A DNA stretch of 64,000 nt, taken from NCBI GenBank assembly GCA_963800505.1, contig CAWDBL010000014.1:1-64000 (forward strand). The letters are read 5' to 3'. The notes beneath the pieces were generated by a model. The model worked only from the letters and a program-made list of their open reading frames with translations. It did not search any database and had not been told where the DNA came from. Both the position numbers and the translations under genes were made by a program. Source of the stretch: Fodinibacter sp963800505 (GTDB lineage Bacteria > Actinomycetota > Actinomycetes > Actinomycetales > Dermatophilaceae). This document shows positions 55,641 to 63,583 of this stretch, piece after piece (within the stretch, counting starts at the first letter, position 1; every line of letters starts with the position of its first letter).

Positions 55641-56519
55641 ATGCCGCCGCTCCGCCTCACCGACGAGGATGCCGCGGCACTGCGTGCGGAGGTCCTCCTC
55701 CAGCGCTACTCCCTGGGGCTGGACGAGGTGGCGGACCGGGCGCTCGGCGACCTGGGCTCCGACAACGCCGACATCCAGCTCCTCCTGGTCATCGGGTCGG
55801 CCCACGGGGTGAGCCCGTCGGAGCTCGTGGCCACCCTGCGCCGGCCGCGCAGCACGGTGTCGCGGGGGCTGGCGCGGCTGCTGTCGAGCGAGCTCGTCGA
55901 GCGCCGCACCGATGTGGTCGACCGGCGCCGGGCCGCACTGCACCTCACCTCCCGCGGGCGGAACTGCATCGCACTGTTCGAGCAGTCGATGAGCGACTTC
56001 TTCTCCGAGGCCGAACCCTTGGTCAAGGAGCTCATGCTGCTGCTGGGGCGCGACCCCGAGAGGCTTCGCCCCACGGACCGGCGCCGGGGGGCGCTCGAGC
56101 TGGCCGACCGGCTGAGTGCGGCCGGCCGGGCCTGGGGGGACGACCTCCTGCCGCGGCTGCAAAGGTTCGGCGAGATGGAGAAGGTCGACCGCTACGCCGT
56201 GACGGTGCTGGCCGCCGGGTGGGCCCGGCCGTCCTGGCTCGCCGACGAGCTCCGGCTCAGCCCGGCCGGCACGACGAGCATGCTCGAGCGCCTCGAGGCT
56301 CTCGGCCTCGCCGTGCGGGAGAACGGAGTGCTCGACACCGATCGCCGAGCCGTCGTGGTGCACCTGACCCCCAAGGGGAGGAGGGCGGCTCGCATCCAGC
56401 TCGAGACCTTCCAGGCCCACCAGGAGCAGGTGCTCGACGCGCTCGCACCCACGATCGGCTTCGCACACTCGGGCAGGATGCCGGGCCGGCTCGCCGTGGG
56501 TCGGGCCGCCGACCGCTGA
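55641..56519 (+). CDS. Regulator with two tandem MarR-type winged-helix domains
   Basis: 292 residues. The first winged helix (about 40-125) has ELVATLRRPRSTVSRGLARL as recognition region and the wing RRTDVVDRRRAALHLT; the second (about 185-265) has LADELRLSPAGTTSMLERL and a wing ENGVLDTDRRAVVVHLT. MarR proteins normally dimerise to make two DNA-binding sites; here both are in one chain, so it may act as a pseudo-dimer. Divergent from the GH65/phosphoglucomutase operon with palindromes between, so it may control it. RBS AAGGTGAGG. Confidence 0.8.
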   Translation: MPPLRLTDEDAAALRAEVLLQRYSLGLDEVADRALGDLGSDNADIQLLLVIGSAHGVSPSELVATLRRPRSTVSRGLARLLSSELVERRTDVVDRRRAALHLTSRGRNCIALFEQSMSDFFSEAEPLVKELMLLLGRDPERLRPTDRRRGALELADRLSAAGRAWGDDLLPRLQRFGEMEKVDRYAVTVLAAGWARPSWLADELRLSPAGTTSMLERLEALGLAVRENGVLDTDRRAVVVHLTPKGRRAARIQLETFQAHQEQVLDALAPTIGFAHSGRMPGRLAVGRAADR

Positions 56520-56526
56520 CCGCGGG

Positions 56527-57300
56527 TCAGCCGCTGCGGCGGCGCAGTGACGGCCGCGAGCGCCGCTTGGCCTTGCCGTAGAGCCGGCCACCCCAGCCGC
56601 TCGGGTCGGCGCGGTCCTCGGCGATGCGCTGCTTCCGCAGGGCGTCCGTGGTGGGGGACGGTGCCGGGTCGAGGGGCGCACCGGTGGCCCACCCGAGGAG
56701 GAGGTCGGCGAGGTCGGCGTTGCGGGCCAGCAGGGGGCCGTGCACATAGGTGCCGATGACGTGTCCGTGCCGCGCGCCGTCGCGGCTGCCGTCGTTGCCG
56801 TGGCCCAGCTCGAGGGTCGTGAACGGCTCGGCACCGGGCCCCACCTCGGTGGTGCCGGAGTGGCTCTCGTAGCCGCTGAGCGCGGCCAGCCCCAGGTCGG
56901 GCTGCGCCCGGGTGATGACCGGCCCGAGGATCGGCGAGGGCGCGTGCGAGGACCACACGTCGAGCAGCCCCAGCCCTTCGTGGCGGGTGCCGTCGGGCGT
57001 GGCGTAGGAGGCGCCCAGCACCTGGTAGCCGGCGTTGACCGCGAGCACCACGGCGCCGGCCGCGACCCGGTCGGCCAGGCCGCCGTCGCGCAGCCGCTGG
57101 GCGAGCAGCGGCATCCGGTCGTCGTCGAGCCCACCGACGAGGTAGAGGTCAGCGGCGGGCACGGCACCGTCGTGCACGGTGCTCACCGTGGTCGCGATGC
57201 CGCGCAGGGCCGCCCTGCGGACCAGCACCCTGGCGTTCCCCTCGTCGCCCTGCGCCGCGGTGGCCAGCGGGTGCAGCACGGCGACGTGCAGTGCGCTCAC
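56527..57300 (-). CDS. gatD: Lipid II isoglutaminyl synthase, GatD glutaminase subunit, catalytic Cys replaced by Asn
   Basis: 257 residues, CobB/CobQ-type class I amidotransferase that, with MurT, amidates D-iso-Glu of lipid II. QGDEGN near residue 17-22 and TYVHGPLLARN (catalytic His) are present. At the nucleophile elbow, where GatD proteins read C-A/G-G-Y-Q, this one reads VNAGYQ: residue 89 is Asn (AAC, 57036-57034). Without the cysteine, glutamine hydrolysis by the normal route should fail. GTG 57300 overlaps the murT stop (GTGA). Confidence 0.88.
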   Translation of the reverse strand: MSALHVAVLHPLATAAQGDEGNARVLVRRAALRGIATTVSTVHDGAVPAADLYLVGGLDDDRMPLLAQRLRDGGLADRVAAGAVVLAVNAGYQVLGASYATPDGTRHEGLGLLDVWSSHAPSPILGPVITRAQPDLGLAALSGYESHSGTTEVGPGAEPFTTLELGHGNDGSRDGARHGHVIGTYVHGPLLARNADLADLLLGWATGAPLDPAPSPTTDALRKQRIAEDRADPSGWGGRLYGKAKRRSRPSLRRRSG

Positions 57301-58565
57301 GCGGTCAGCCTCCGGCGCAGGTCCTTGAACGCCGTGTAGTTGGCGATGACGTGCACGGGGCCCGGCGGTACCGCAGCGATGGCGTCGGCCGGGTCGGCGA
57401 CCACCGTGTGCGCCACCCCGGCGGTCTCGAGCAGTACGGCCGCGTCGAGGCGGCGCTGGCCGGTGGTCACCACGGTGGAGCCGGCGAGCACCGACAGGTC
57501 GACGTCCCAGCCGGGCGTCATGTCGCGCATCGAGAAGGTCTCCATGTCCAGGACGATGGAGCCCTCCGCGTCGCCGGCCAGCGAGACCGCCTCCATCCAG
57601 CTCGCGGGGTTCTTGACGAGGAAGAGCCGCACCGAGCGGCCGGCCACGTCGATCGCCCGGTAGCGGCCGTCGACGTCGGTCACCTCGGCCACCGCCCGCG
57701 CGGCAACCTCCACGGGCACACCCATGGTCGCCGCCGTCGCCACGGCGAACGAGGCGTTCGAGGTGAGCCACCGGCCGGGCAGGGTCATCGTGAGGGGTAC
57801 CGGTGCTCTGGCCGGCCCGTGCAGCAGGCCGGCCTCGACGAACCAGTCGGGCGCGGGTCGGGCCAGGTCGCACCCGGTGCACGCCCAGGCGGGGTCGTGC
57901 TCGCCGGGCCACTCGATGCGCGATCCACACTCGCGGCAGAGCACCGAGTCGCGGCGCCACTCCATCCCGCCGGCGACCCAGACCACGCGCCCGACGGCGC
58001 GCAGGGGCATCGCCATGGCGGTGATGACCGGGTCGTCTGCGTTGGCCACGACGGTGAAGGACAGGTCGGGGTCGGCCAGGGTGGTCGCCCAGTGCTCGAG
58101 GGTGCGCTCGAGGGACACGCCGCGGGTGTACTCCCGCGAGGCGTTCATCAGCACGACCCACGAGGCCCCGGTCTCACGAGCGACCGGACCGAGCACCATC
58201 TCGTCGACCTCGAGCACCGCCCGGGTGGCCGCGCGGGTCTGCGACAGCGCCATGGCCACACCTTCTCGCATATTGGACCCACCGGAGTTGAAGGCGACCG
58301 GGCCCGCCGTCGACAGGGCGGCCGACAGCATCGTCGCCGCGGTGCTCTTGCCGTTCGTGGCGCTCACCAACGCCGTCGGAATGCCCTGCGAGAGACGGGA
58401 GATGGCGCCGGGGTCGATGGTCATCGCCACCCGCCCACCGATCGCCGTGCCGTCGCCGTAGTCGGCCAGGCGCGACAGCCGCGCCGCGGAGCGAGCCCCC
58501 AGCGCGGCCACGGTGCTGCGCGCACGCCGGGCAGCCGCCGGGGCGCGCCTCAGGGGCGAGTCCAC
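57297..58565 (-). CDS. murT: Lipid II isoglutaminyl synthase, MurT subunit
   Basis: 422 residues, Mur-ligase fold. P-loop ATNGKSTAATM, the central domain, an inserted four-cysteine zinc ribbon (CRECG ... CTGC) typical of MurT, and a C-terminal domain containing the conserved aspartate used with GatD. Activates the D-Glu carboxyl of lipid II with ATP for amidation, which affects cross-linking and lysozyme resistance. GTG 58565 has TATAAC six bases upstream, so it is probably leaderless. Confidence 0.93.
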   Translation of the reverse strand: MDSPLRRAPAAARRARSTVAALGARSAARLSRLADYGDGTAIGGRVAMTIDPGAISRLSQGIPTALVSATNGKSTAATMLSAALSTAGPVAFNSGGSNMREGVAMALSQTRAATRAVLEVDEMVLGPVARETGASWVVLMNASREYTRGVSLERTLEHWATTLADPDLSFTVVANADDPVITAMAMPLRAVGRVVWVAGGMEWRRDSVLCRECGSRIEWPGEHDPAWACTGCDLARPAPDWFVEAGLLHGPARAPVPLTMTLPGRWLTSNASFAVATAATMGVPVEVAARAVAEVTDVDGRYRAIDVAGRSVRLFLVKNPASWMEAVSLAGDAEGSIVLDMETFSMRDMTPGWDVDLSVLAGSTVVTTGQRRLDAAVLLETAGVAHTVVADPADAIAAVPPGPVHVIANYTAFKDLRRRLTA

Positions 58566-58571
58566 GCGTCC

Positions 58572-58581
58572 GTTATATCGT
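58572..58581. promoter_or_regulatory. Overlapping divergent -10 elements of murT and the adjacent gene
   Basis: Plus strand TATCGT (58576-58581) is six bases before GTG 58588. On the minus strand TATAAC (58577-58572) is six bases before GTG 58565. The two hexamers share two bases, so polymerase can probably serve only one direction at a time. Confidence 0.6.
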
Positions 58582-58587
58582 ACGGCC

Positions 58588-59148
58588 GTGAGGCAGATCG
58601 CTCTGGTGGCTCTACCGCCCGAGGAAGACCCGCCACGCTACGTCGCCAGGGGTCCGGCCCAGCTGCACCGGATCGCCCAGCGGCACGGCCTGGCCCCCCA
58701 GCTCGAGGAGACGGTGCGCCTCCTCTCCTTGGTGCTGCCGTTCCGGGTCTCCCAGTACGCCTCCAACCGCCTGCACGGTGCCGTAGCCGTGGTGGTGCAC
58801 GACGTCTTCGCGCGCCACGGCACCCTCGACGTGGCGCCGGACGGCGCCTTCTACGTCTACCCCGACTTCGAGCGGCACCGGGAGCGGCTGGCGGCACACG
58901 GCATCCGGGGTGGTGCCGACCTGACCACCTGGCTGCTGGAGGAGCACGGGCTGGCCGTGCTGGCAGGCGGGGAGTGCGGCGACGACCCGCGCTGGCTGCG
59001 GTTCCGGGCCGCCACGAGCCTGCTCTACGGCCGGACCTCGCAGCAGCGCACCGAGGCCCTCATCGCACCCGACCCGCTGCAGGTGCCCCACGTGGCGGCC
59101 TCCCTCGACCGGCTCGACGCGGTGGTCGCCGCCACCGTCTCGGCGTGA
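58588..59148 (+). CDS. C-terminal remnant of a class I/II aminotransferase
   Basis: 186 residues. From about residue 60 it matches the small C-terminal domain of PLP aminotransferases: GAFYVYPDF, LLEEHGLAVLAGGECGDD and LRFRAATSLLYG. The PLP-binding large domain, including the Schiff-base lysine, is missing, about 250 residues less than normal, so no transaminase activity is expected. TATCGT lies six bases before GTG 58588, so it may still be transcribed. Could be a decayed gene or a domain with a new binding role. Confidence 0.65.
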   Translation: MRQIALVALPPEEDPPRYVARGPAQLHRIAQRHGLAPQLEETVRLLSLVLPFRVSQYASNRLHGAVAVVVHDVFARHGTLDVAPDGAFYVYPDFERHRERLAAHGIRGGADLTTWLLEEHGLAVLAGGECGDDPRWLRFRAATSLLYGRTSQQRTEALIAPDPLQVPHVAASLDRLDAVVAATVSA

Positions 59149-59194
59149 CCCGGCGCCCGGTGACGGGCCGGCCGGCTCGACTACCGTGCGGGGT

Positions 59195-59710
59195 GTGAGC
59201 CAGCCGGTGCGCCTGCCGTTCGACCCGATCGCCCGGGCGAGCGAGCTGTGGCGCGACCGCTGGGGCGAGGACTCGCGCTCGGTGTCGATGGCGACCGCCA
59301 CCTCGGTGATGCGAGTGCAGCAGCTGCTGCTCGGCCAGTTCGACGGCATCGCGGGCCGGCACGGGCTCACCTTCGCCCGGTACGAGGCGCTGGTGCTGCT
59401 GGCCTTCAGCCGGGAGGGCCGGCTGTCGATGTCGCGCATCGGTGAGCGGCTGATGGTGCACCCGACCAGCGCCACCAACATCGTGCAGCGGCTGGCCGCC
59501 CAAGGCTTCGTCGAGCGGGTGCCCAACCCCACCGACCGGCGCGGTGCCCTCGCGGTGATCACGGATGCCGGGCGCGCGGCGATGGAGGCCGTCACCGCCG
59601 ACCTCGAGGCCGTCGACTTCGGCCTGGCGATGCTCGACGAGGAGCAGCACGCGGCCCTGTTCGGCCTGCTGCGCGAGGTGCGGGTGGGGGCGCGCGACTT
59701 CGACGACTGA
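59195..59710 (+). CDS. MarR-family transcriptional regulator
   Basis: 171 residues. Single winged-helix domain: ALVLLAFSREGRLSMSRIGERL, recognition helix HPTSATNIVQRLAAQGFVERV and wing PTDRRGALAVITDAG. Flanking helices for dimerisation. Ligand and targets unknown. TACCGT (59182-59187) ends 7 nt before GTG 59195, so it is probably leaderless; an in-frame GTG at 59186 overlaps that element. Confidence 0.88.
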   Translation: MSQPVRLPFDPIARASELWRDRWGEDSRSVSMATATSVMRVQQLLLGQFDGIAGRHGLTFARYEALVLLAFSREGRLSMSRIGERLMVHPTSATNIVQRLAAQGFVERVPNPTDRRGALAVITDAGRAAMEAVTADLEAVDFGLAMLDEEQHAALFGLLREVRVGARDFDD

Positions 59711-59791
59711 GGTGTCAGCGGGGCACGACTTCGCGACGAGTGCCTGGCTGGGCGGTCGATTGTGAGACGCCTCGAGCGGGGCATTGAGCTG

Positions 59792-60126
59792 TCAACCTGT
59801 GGGACATGAAGGACCTCCATCAAGCAGCAGCACACGGTCAGTCTCGGCGAGCCCAGCCACGATCAACACCCACCCCAACAGGGCTACGACAACGCCCGCG
59901 ACAAGCCAGAACGGCGTGGGACGACCCAGCGAATCAAGGACGCCAAGTCGTGGACCGCGGAACCGACGGCCGAGGACCAGGAGCAACGCGTGCGCGAAGG
60001 CTGCCAAGGCCGCCAACCCGGCGACAAGGAGCAGCCACCAGGGGGCAGGTGCATCCGCTGCCCAGCGAAGATGGGCCCCCACGCCAAAGCGCAGACACCG
60101 ACCAGGCAGTAGACGGCGCGAATCAC
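59792..60126 (-). pseudogene. Small multi-pass membrane protein broken by a one-base frameshift
   Basis: Starting at GTG 60126 (AAGGAG upstream; ATG 60135 is an alternative) the protein begins VIRAVYCLVGVCALAWG in one frame. It continues as AHLRWAADAPAPWWLLLVAG and two further membrane helices (LAALAAFAHALLLVL; WLVAGVVVALLGWVLIVAG) in another. The switch is at a run of five C on the plus strand (60076-60080); six would restore one frame of about 112 residues. Family unknown. Either a sequence error at a homopolymer or a recent mutation. Confidence 0.6.
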
Positions 60127-60181
60127 GGATGCCATCTCCTTTGTGTCGCCTCGCCCACGACGCCGAGGTAGCGGGGCGATG

Positions 60182-60331
60182 CTAGGCGGGAGTTGCCTTG
60201 GACGGCTGAACGTAGGTGCGCTTCGGCGTGCCGAACCTGAGGGCCGCGGCCCGCGCGACTGCCGACCTCGGTCCTCGCCGGGGATGTTCGTCCTCGCGGG
60301 GCGCCGGCTTGGACGGCGCGGCGGCCGCCAT
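60182..60331 (-). CDS. Possible small basic protein
   Basis: 49 residues from ATG 60331, rich in Ala, Arg, Lys and Pro, ending FGTPKRTYVQPSKATPA. No family is recognised and no ribosome-binding site is clear. Listed because it is the only protein-like reading in the 250 bp before the monooxygenase gene; it may be a chance frame. Confidence 0.2.
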   Translation of the reverse strand: MAAAAPSKPAPREDEHPRRGPRSAVARAAALRFGTPKRTYVQPSKATPA

Positions 60332-60388
60332 TCTGATCGTGCCGGACTCCCCGACGTGGGAGGGTCGGCTCGTACCGAGGAGGAGCAG

Positions 60389-60733
60389 ATGTCCCAGTTC
60401 GGCTTGGTGGTCCGGTTCGCGCTCAGGCCCGGGCGAGCCGAGGCGTTCGACGCGTTGATGCGCGACACGGTGGCAGGCATCGCCGCCCACGAGCCCGGCA
60501 CGTTGGCGTACGCGGTGCACGCGCTCGCTGGTGAGCCCGACGTCCGCATCTTCTACGAGCTCTACACCAACGAAGATGCCCTCGCCGAGCACGAGTCGCA
60601 GACCACGACCCGATACTTCCTCGACCGCGTCGACGACTACGTCACGAGCGTCGACGTGCAGCGACTGCGCCTGGTGACCGCAACCGGCATCGCGGACCTC
60701 CCGGCCGACGCCGAGCGCCCGGCGCCCAGCTGA
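60389..60733 (+). CDS. Antibiotic biosynthesis monooxygenase (ABM)-domain protein
   Basis: 114 residues with the ferredoxin-like ABM fold: LVVRFALRPGRAEAFDALM, GTLAYAVHAL and DVRIFYELYTNEDALAEHE are typical of putative quinol monooxygenases of the YgiN type. Members are small dimeric enzymes that need no cofactor, or are unknown. ATG 60389 follows GAGGAGGA. Stand-alone gene. Confidence 0.8.
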   Translation: MSQFGLVVRFALRPGRAEAFDALMRDTVAGIAAHEPGTLAYAVHALAGEPDVRIFYELYTNEDALAEHESQTTTRYFLDRVDDYVTSVDVQRLRLVTATGIADLPADAERPAPS

Positions 60734-60893
60734 GCGCGACCGCATCCGACCCTCCACCCGACCGCAGCGACGAGGACGTCCGACCACGCCGCCAACCGTG
60801 CCTGCTGCTCGCGGCAACTGGCCGGTTCTTCCTGCCATAGGGGTGTCCGCGTCATACCCGGCGGTGCGGCACCCGCCCGGACCGCGGCGCACA

Positions 60894-61343
60894 ATGGCAT
60901 CCGTGACGACCACCTCCGCGGACTCCGCGGTCCGCGTCCTGGGCCGGCTCGCCTTGGCGGCACTTCTGGTGGGCGCGGGCGTGGGCCATCTGACCTCGCT
61001 ACGTGAGGAGTTCCAGGCACAGGTCCCGCCCTGGATTCCGGTAGACCCCGATGTCGTCGTGGTCGCGTCAGGTGTCGTGGAGCTCGTGCTCGGTGCCGCT
61101 GTGGCAGTGGCGCCCCGCCGGTTCCGACCACTCGTCGGCTGGGTTGTTGCGACGTTCTTCGTCGCGGTGTTCCCGGGCAACATCTCGCAGTACCTCACGC
61201 ACACCGACGCCTTCGGGCTCGACAGCGACCCGGCACGCGCTCTGCGCCTGGTCTTCCAGCCCGTCCTGGTCGCCTGGGCGCTCTGGTCCACCGGCGCGTG
61301 GCAGGCCTGGCGCCGATCGAGGCCCAACCCACAGGACGGGTGA
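60894..61343 (+). CDS. DoxX-like membrane protein
   Basis: 149 residues with four predicted membrane helices. The first helix and loop (LLVGAGVGHLTSLREEFQAQVPPWIP) and the later FFVAVFPGNISQYL are typical of DoxX/DUF417-like proteins, whose functions are mostly unknown though some take part in quinone or sulfur redox systems. ATG 60894; a GTG at 60903 is also possible and has CACAAT 7 nt before it. Confidence 0.75.
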   Translation: MASVTTTSADSAVRVLGRLALAALLVGAGVGHLTSLREEFQAQVPPWIPVDPDVVVVASGVVELVLGAAVAVAPRRFRPLVGWVVATFFVAVFPGNISQYLTHTDAFGLDSDPARALRLVFQPVLVAWALWSTGAWQAWRRSRPNPQDG

Positions 61344-61650
61344 GCGTCAGAGACGCATCGGCGACCGCTTCCCGGCCGGCATCCATGGAGCCGACGAATC
61401 GACGAGGCACTCGCGCCGTGACTCACGGATCGTGATCGAGCCCGGCGGGAAGGTGAACGACTTCGGCGTAGACCACACGCTGCCACGACGGCTCATCAGC
61501 GGAAGGCGTTGCCGGATTTGCCGCCCTGCGGTGAAGGAACTGGCGGCGCTCAGACGCGACGTCGGCGTCTTGGCCGCCGCGAGACGACTTCAGGGCGCCT
61601 CGCGACGGCGACTCGGGCTGGGTGCGGAATGCATGTCGGGTCGGTTGTTG
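61344..61650. other. Intergenic stretch without a recognisable gene
   Basis: About 300 bp between the DoxX-like gene and the galE remnant. Readings on both strands are short or lack protein character, and no strong hairpin or promoter is evident. It may be decayed coding sequence. Confidence 0.4.
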
Positions 61651-61812
61651 CTACGTCTCGGCTGATCCAAGACGGTTGGTGATGGACTGCTGGTAGATGT
61701 CAGCGTGTGTGCGCTCGTCTAGTAGCCGCGCCCGAGCGGCTTCTGCATCACTCCATTGCCTGGGCTGAGCAAGCAAGTCGCCGAGGTCCGCGTAGTCCTG
61801 GTCGTCAGGCAC
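61651..61812 (-). CDS. Possible small acidic protein or gene fragment
   Basis: 53 residues from GTG 61812 (AGGAGG about 11 bp upstream), reading PDDQDYADLGDLLAQPRQW and ending TNRLGSAET. Codon use (CAG, CAA, GAT, CTA) is less GC-biased than the neighbours, suggesting foreign or decayed DNA. It follows the galE stump in a different frame. No family recognised. Confidence 0.3.
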   Translation of the reverse strand: MPDDQDYADLGDLLAQPRQWSDAEAARARLLDERTHADIYQQSITNRLGSAET

Positions 61813-61972
61813 TCGCTGAGCCTGGTTCCCTGCGTCCTCCTGTGCCGCGGAGACGTATCTGCGAGGTGTCACACTGCAAGTCGACGAAGACGACTTCATG
61901 GCCGGCCCCTGCGAGCTGGACGACGGTGTGGGAGCCGATGTGAGCGGCACCGCCGGAGACGAGCACGCGCAT
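61805..61972 (-). pseudogene. galE: N-terminal stump of UDP-glucose 4-epimerase
   Basis: 55 residues from ATG 61972. The first 32 (MRVLVSGGAAHIGSHTVVQL, then AGAGHEVVFVDL) are a GalE N-terminus, but the NAD loop reads GGAAHIG instead of GGAGYIG. After VDL the similarity ends and the frame closes at 61805. The other 300 residues of the enzyme are absent. Confidence 0.7.
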
Positions 61973-62010
61973 CCTCCGAACGTGAGTGAGCCGTCGTAGG
62001 GTCGGAGGGC

Positions 62011-62865
62011 ATGGAGCTGCGAACGGACGGGGTGTCGGGCGAGGGTGCGGCGGGGCCGGGGTGGGCGGTGGCGCTGGCCCGGGTGCGGATCCCGCTCTGT
62101 TTCGCCGGCCTGCTCCTGCTGTTCGTGACGTCTGTCGCGAGCCTGGCGGCGTGGCTGAGCTGGGGAGCGGTGTTCCTGATGCTCGTCGGCTTCGCCGGCT
62201 ACCTCCGCCTCGGCACGGTGACCGCGCCGCCAACCCTGTTGCGCTACCCGGTGCGGGGGCGCTGGGTAGCGGTCAACAGCCCGGCGACAAAGGTGCCCAG
62301 CCATGGGCTGCACGCCTACGGGCAGACCTACGCGGTCGACCTCGTTCATGTCCCGGCCGGCGAGTGGTCGCCCCAGCTCGGGTGGGGCGGGCCGCCCACC
62401 CGCCCACCCGAGGCCTACCCGGGGTTCGGCCAGCCGGTGCTGGCGCCGGCCGACGGGGTGGTCGTCGCGGCGTGCTCGACCCGGCCCGACCACGGCGCGC
62501 GCACCTCGTGGCCCGGCGTCGGCCTGATGGTGCTCGAGGGGTTCGTGCTCGAGCTGACCGGGCGGATCCTCGGCAACCACGTGGTGCTCGAGGTCGCCCC
62601 CAGCCGTTACGTCGCCCTCGCCCACCTGCGCCGCGGGTCGGTCCGGGTCGCGGTGGGCGACCGGGTGAGTGCCGGCGACGTGATCGGCGAGTGCGGCAAC
62701 TCGGGCAACACCAGCGAGCCGCACGTGCACGTGCAGGCGATGGACCACCGGCGGTTCCAGCTCGCGGCCGGGCTGCCGATGGAGTTCACCGACGTCGTCG
62801 ACGACGACGGGGCGCCGGTGCGGATGCCGGCCGGCCAGAGGGCGGGGACCTCCCGGGCGTCCTGA
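62011..62865 (+). CDS. Membrane-anchored M23-family (LytM-like) peptidase
   Basis: 284 residues. Two membrane helices (about 24-42 and 46-66) precede a C-terminal M23 domain with HAYGQTYAVDL (first His and Asp zinc ligands), the strand VVLEVAPSRYVALAHL and the final GNSGNTSEPHVHVQ with the H-x-H motif. All zinc ligands appear present. Probably cuts peptidoglycan cross-links or is a regulator of such enzymes. TAGGGT (61997-62002) is 8 nt before ATG 62011. Confidence 0.85.
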   Translation: MELRTDGVSGEGAAGPGWAVALARVRIPLCFAGLLLLFVTSVASLAAWLSWGAVFLMLVGFAGYLRLGTVTAPPTLLRYPVRGRWVAVNSPATKVPSHGLHAYGQTYAVDLVHVPAGEWSPQLGWGGPPTRPPEAYPGFGQPVLAPADGVVVAACSTRPDHGARTSWPGVGLMVLEGFVLELTGRILGNHVVLEVAPSRYVALAHLRRGSVRVAVGDRVSAGDVIGECGNSGNTSEPHVHVQAMDHRRFQLAAGLPMEFTDVVDDDGAPVRMPAGQRAGTSRAS

Positions 62866-62873
62866 GATCGTTC

Positions 62874-63023
62874 ATGCTGTGGTTCGTCACCGCTTTGGCG
62901 CTGAGCGCTCTCCTGCTCTCCCTCGTCGCAAGCCTGGTGCTGAAGCTCGCGACCCACGTCATCAACCGGCACCGCGCCGCCGCCGTTCAGCCTCCCGGCG
63001 CTTCAGCGACGACCCCGCAGTAG
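62874..63023 (+). CDS. Small single-helix membrane protein
   Basis: 49 residues: WFVTALALSALLLSLVASLV is a clear membrane helix, followed by a basic turn (NRHR) and a polar tail. It starts 9 bp after the M23 peptidase stop, so it is probably in the same operon and may work with it. Ribosome-binding site is weak. Family unknown. Confidence 0.45.
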   Translation: MLWFVTALALSALLLSLVASLVLKLATHVINRHRAAAVQPPGASATTPQ

Positions 63024-63075
63024 GTCACACCGCCTGCACGCTCATTCCGCCTGCAGGGCGCTTCCGCAGAGCGAG

Positions 63076-63346
63076 TCAGGCCACCTTGTCGGCGTACCGC
63101 TGCCGGGCGGCTTCGCCACTGGTGCCCACGAACGCCCCGATCGCTGACCAGGACATTCCCGAGGTGCGGGCCGCCCGGATCGCGTCGATGACGTGCTGTT
63201 CGGCCAGCGGAGCGCTCGCGGACCGCCACACGTAGCAGCGCCACGGCCCGGGCGTCCTGCTCGTCGCCGGGCGCTGGCTCGTAGTCCTCGAAGCGAGCGG
63301 CGAGCTCGTCGGCATGCTTGAGGATCTCGTCAACAGTTCTAGGCAT
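63076..63346 (-). pseudogene. Helix-turn-helix antitoxin, frameshifted
   Basis: From ATG 63346 the protein reads PRTVDEILKHADELAARFED and continues to RVAVRER in one frame; then the usual antitoxin C-terminus AEQHVIDAIRAARTSGMSW and GTSGEAARQRYADKVA appears in the next frame, ending at 63076. One extra base near 63205-63215 explains this. Restored, it would be about 90 residues with an HTH (MSWSAIGAFVGTSGEAARQRY) for DNA binding. It follows the toxin by 6 bp, a toxin-first order. Confidence 0.7.
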
Positions 63347-63352
63347 CTGGCA

Positions 63353-63583
63353 TCACTGAAGGAGTCTCTTCCGGGCGCGCAAGGCGTGGATGATCACCAC
63401 TGCTGTATCGCCCTCGACGTAGCCGACTTCGAGGATGATGGCGGCTGCGTTCGGGCCGAGCATCATCGTGAACCCATCACCGAGATCCCACACTCGGATG
63501 GGGTTGCGGTAGGCGCGGAGGATGTCCTCCGTGCCCAGACCGTGCTTGAGAGCCGACCGTGCAGGGATCGGATCCTCGAGCAC
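63353..63583 (-). CDS. Small toxin-like protein of a type II toxin-antitoxin pair
   Basis: 76 residues from GTG 63583. ALKHGLGTEDILRAYRNPIRV, a beta strand region GFTMMLGPNAAAIILEVGYV and the end AVVIIHALRARKRLL match small toxin proteins found next to HTH antitoxins of the kind that follows here. The fold is probably BrnT/RelE-like, but the target is unknown. TTGGAG lies directly before the GTG, so the true start may be slightly different. Intact, whereas its antitoxin is frameshifted. Confidence 0.65.
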   Translation of the reverse strand: MLEDPIPARSALKHGLGTEDILRAYRNPIRVWDLGDGFTMMLGPNAAAIILEVGYVEGDTAVVIIHALRARKRLLQ

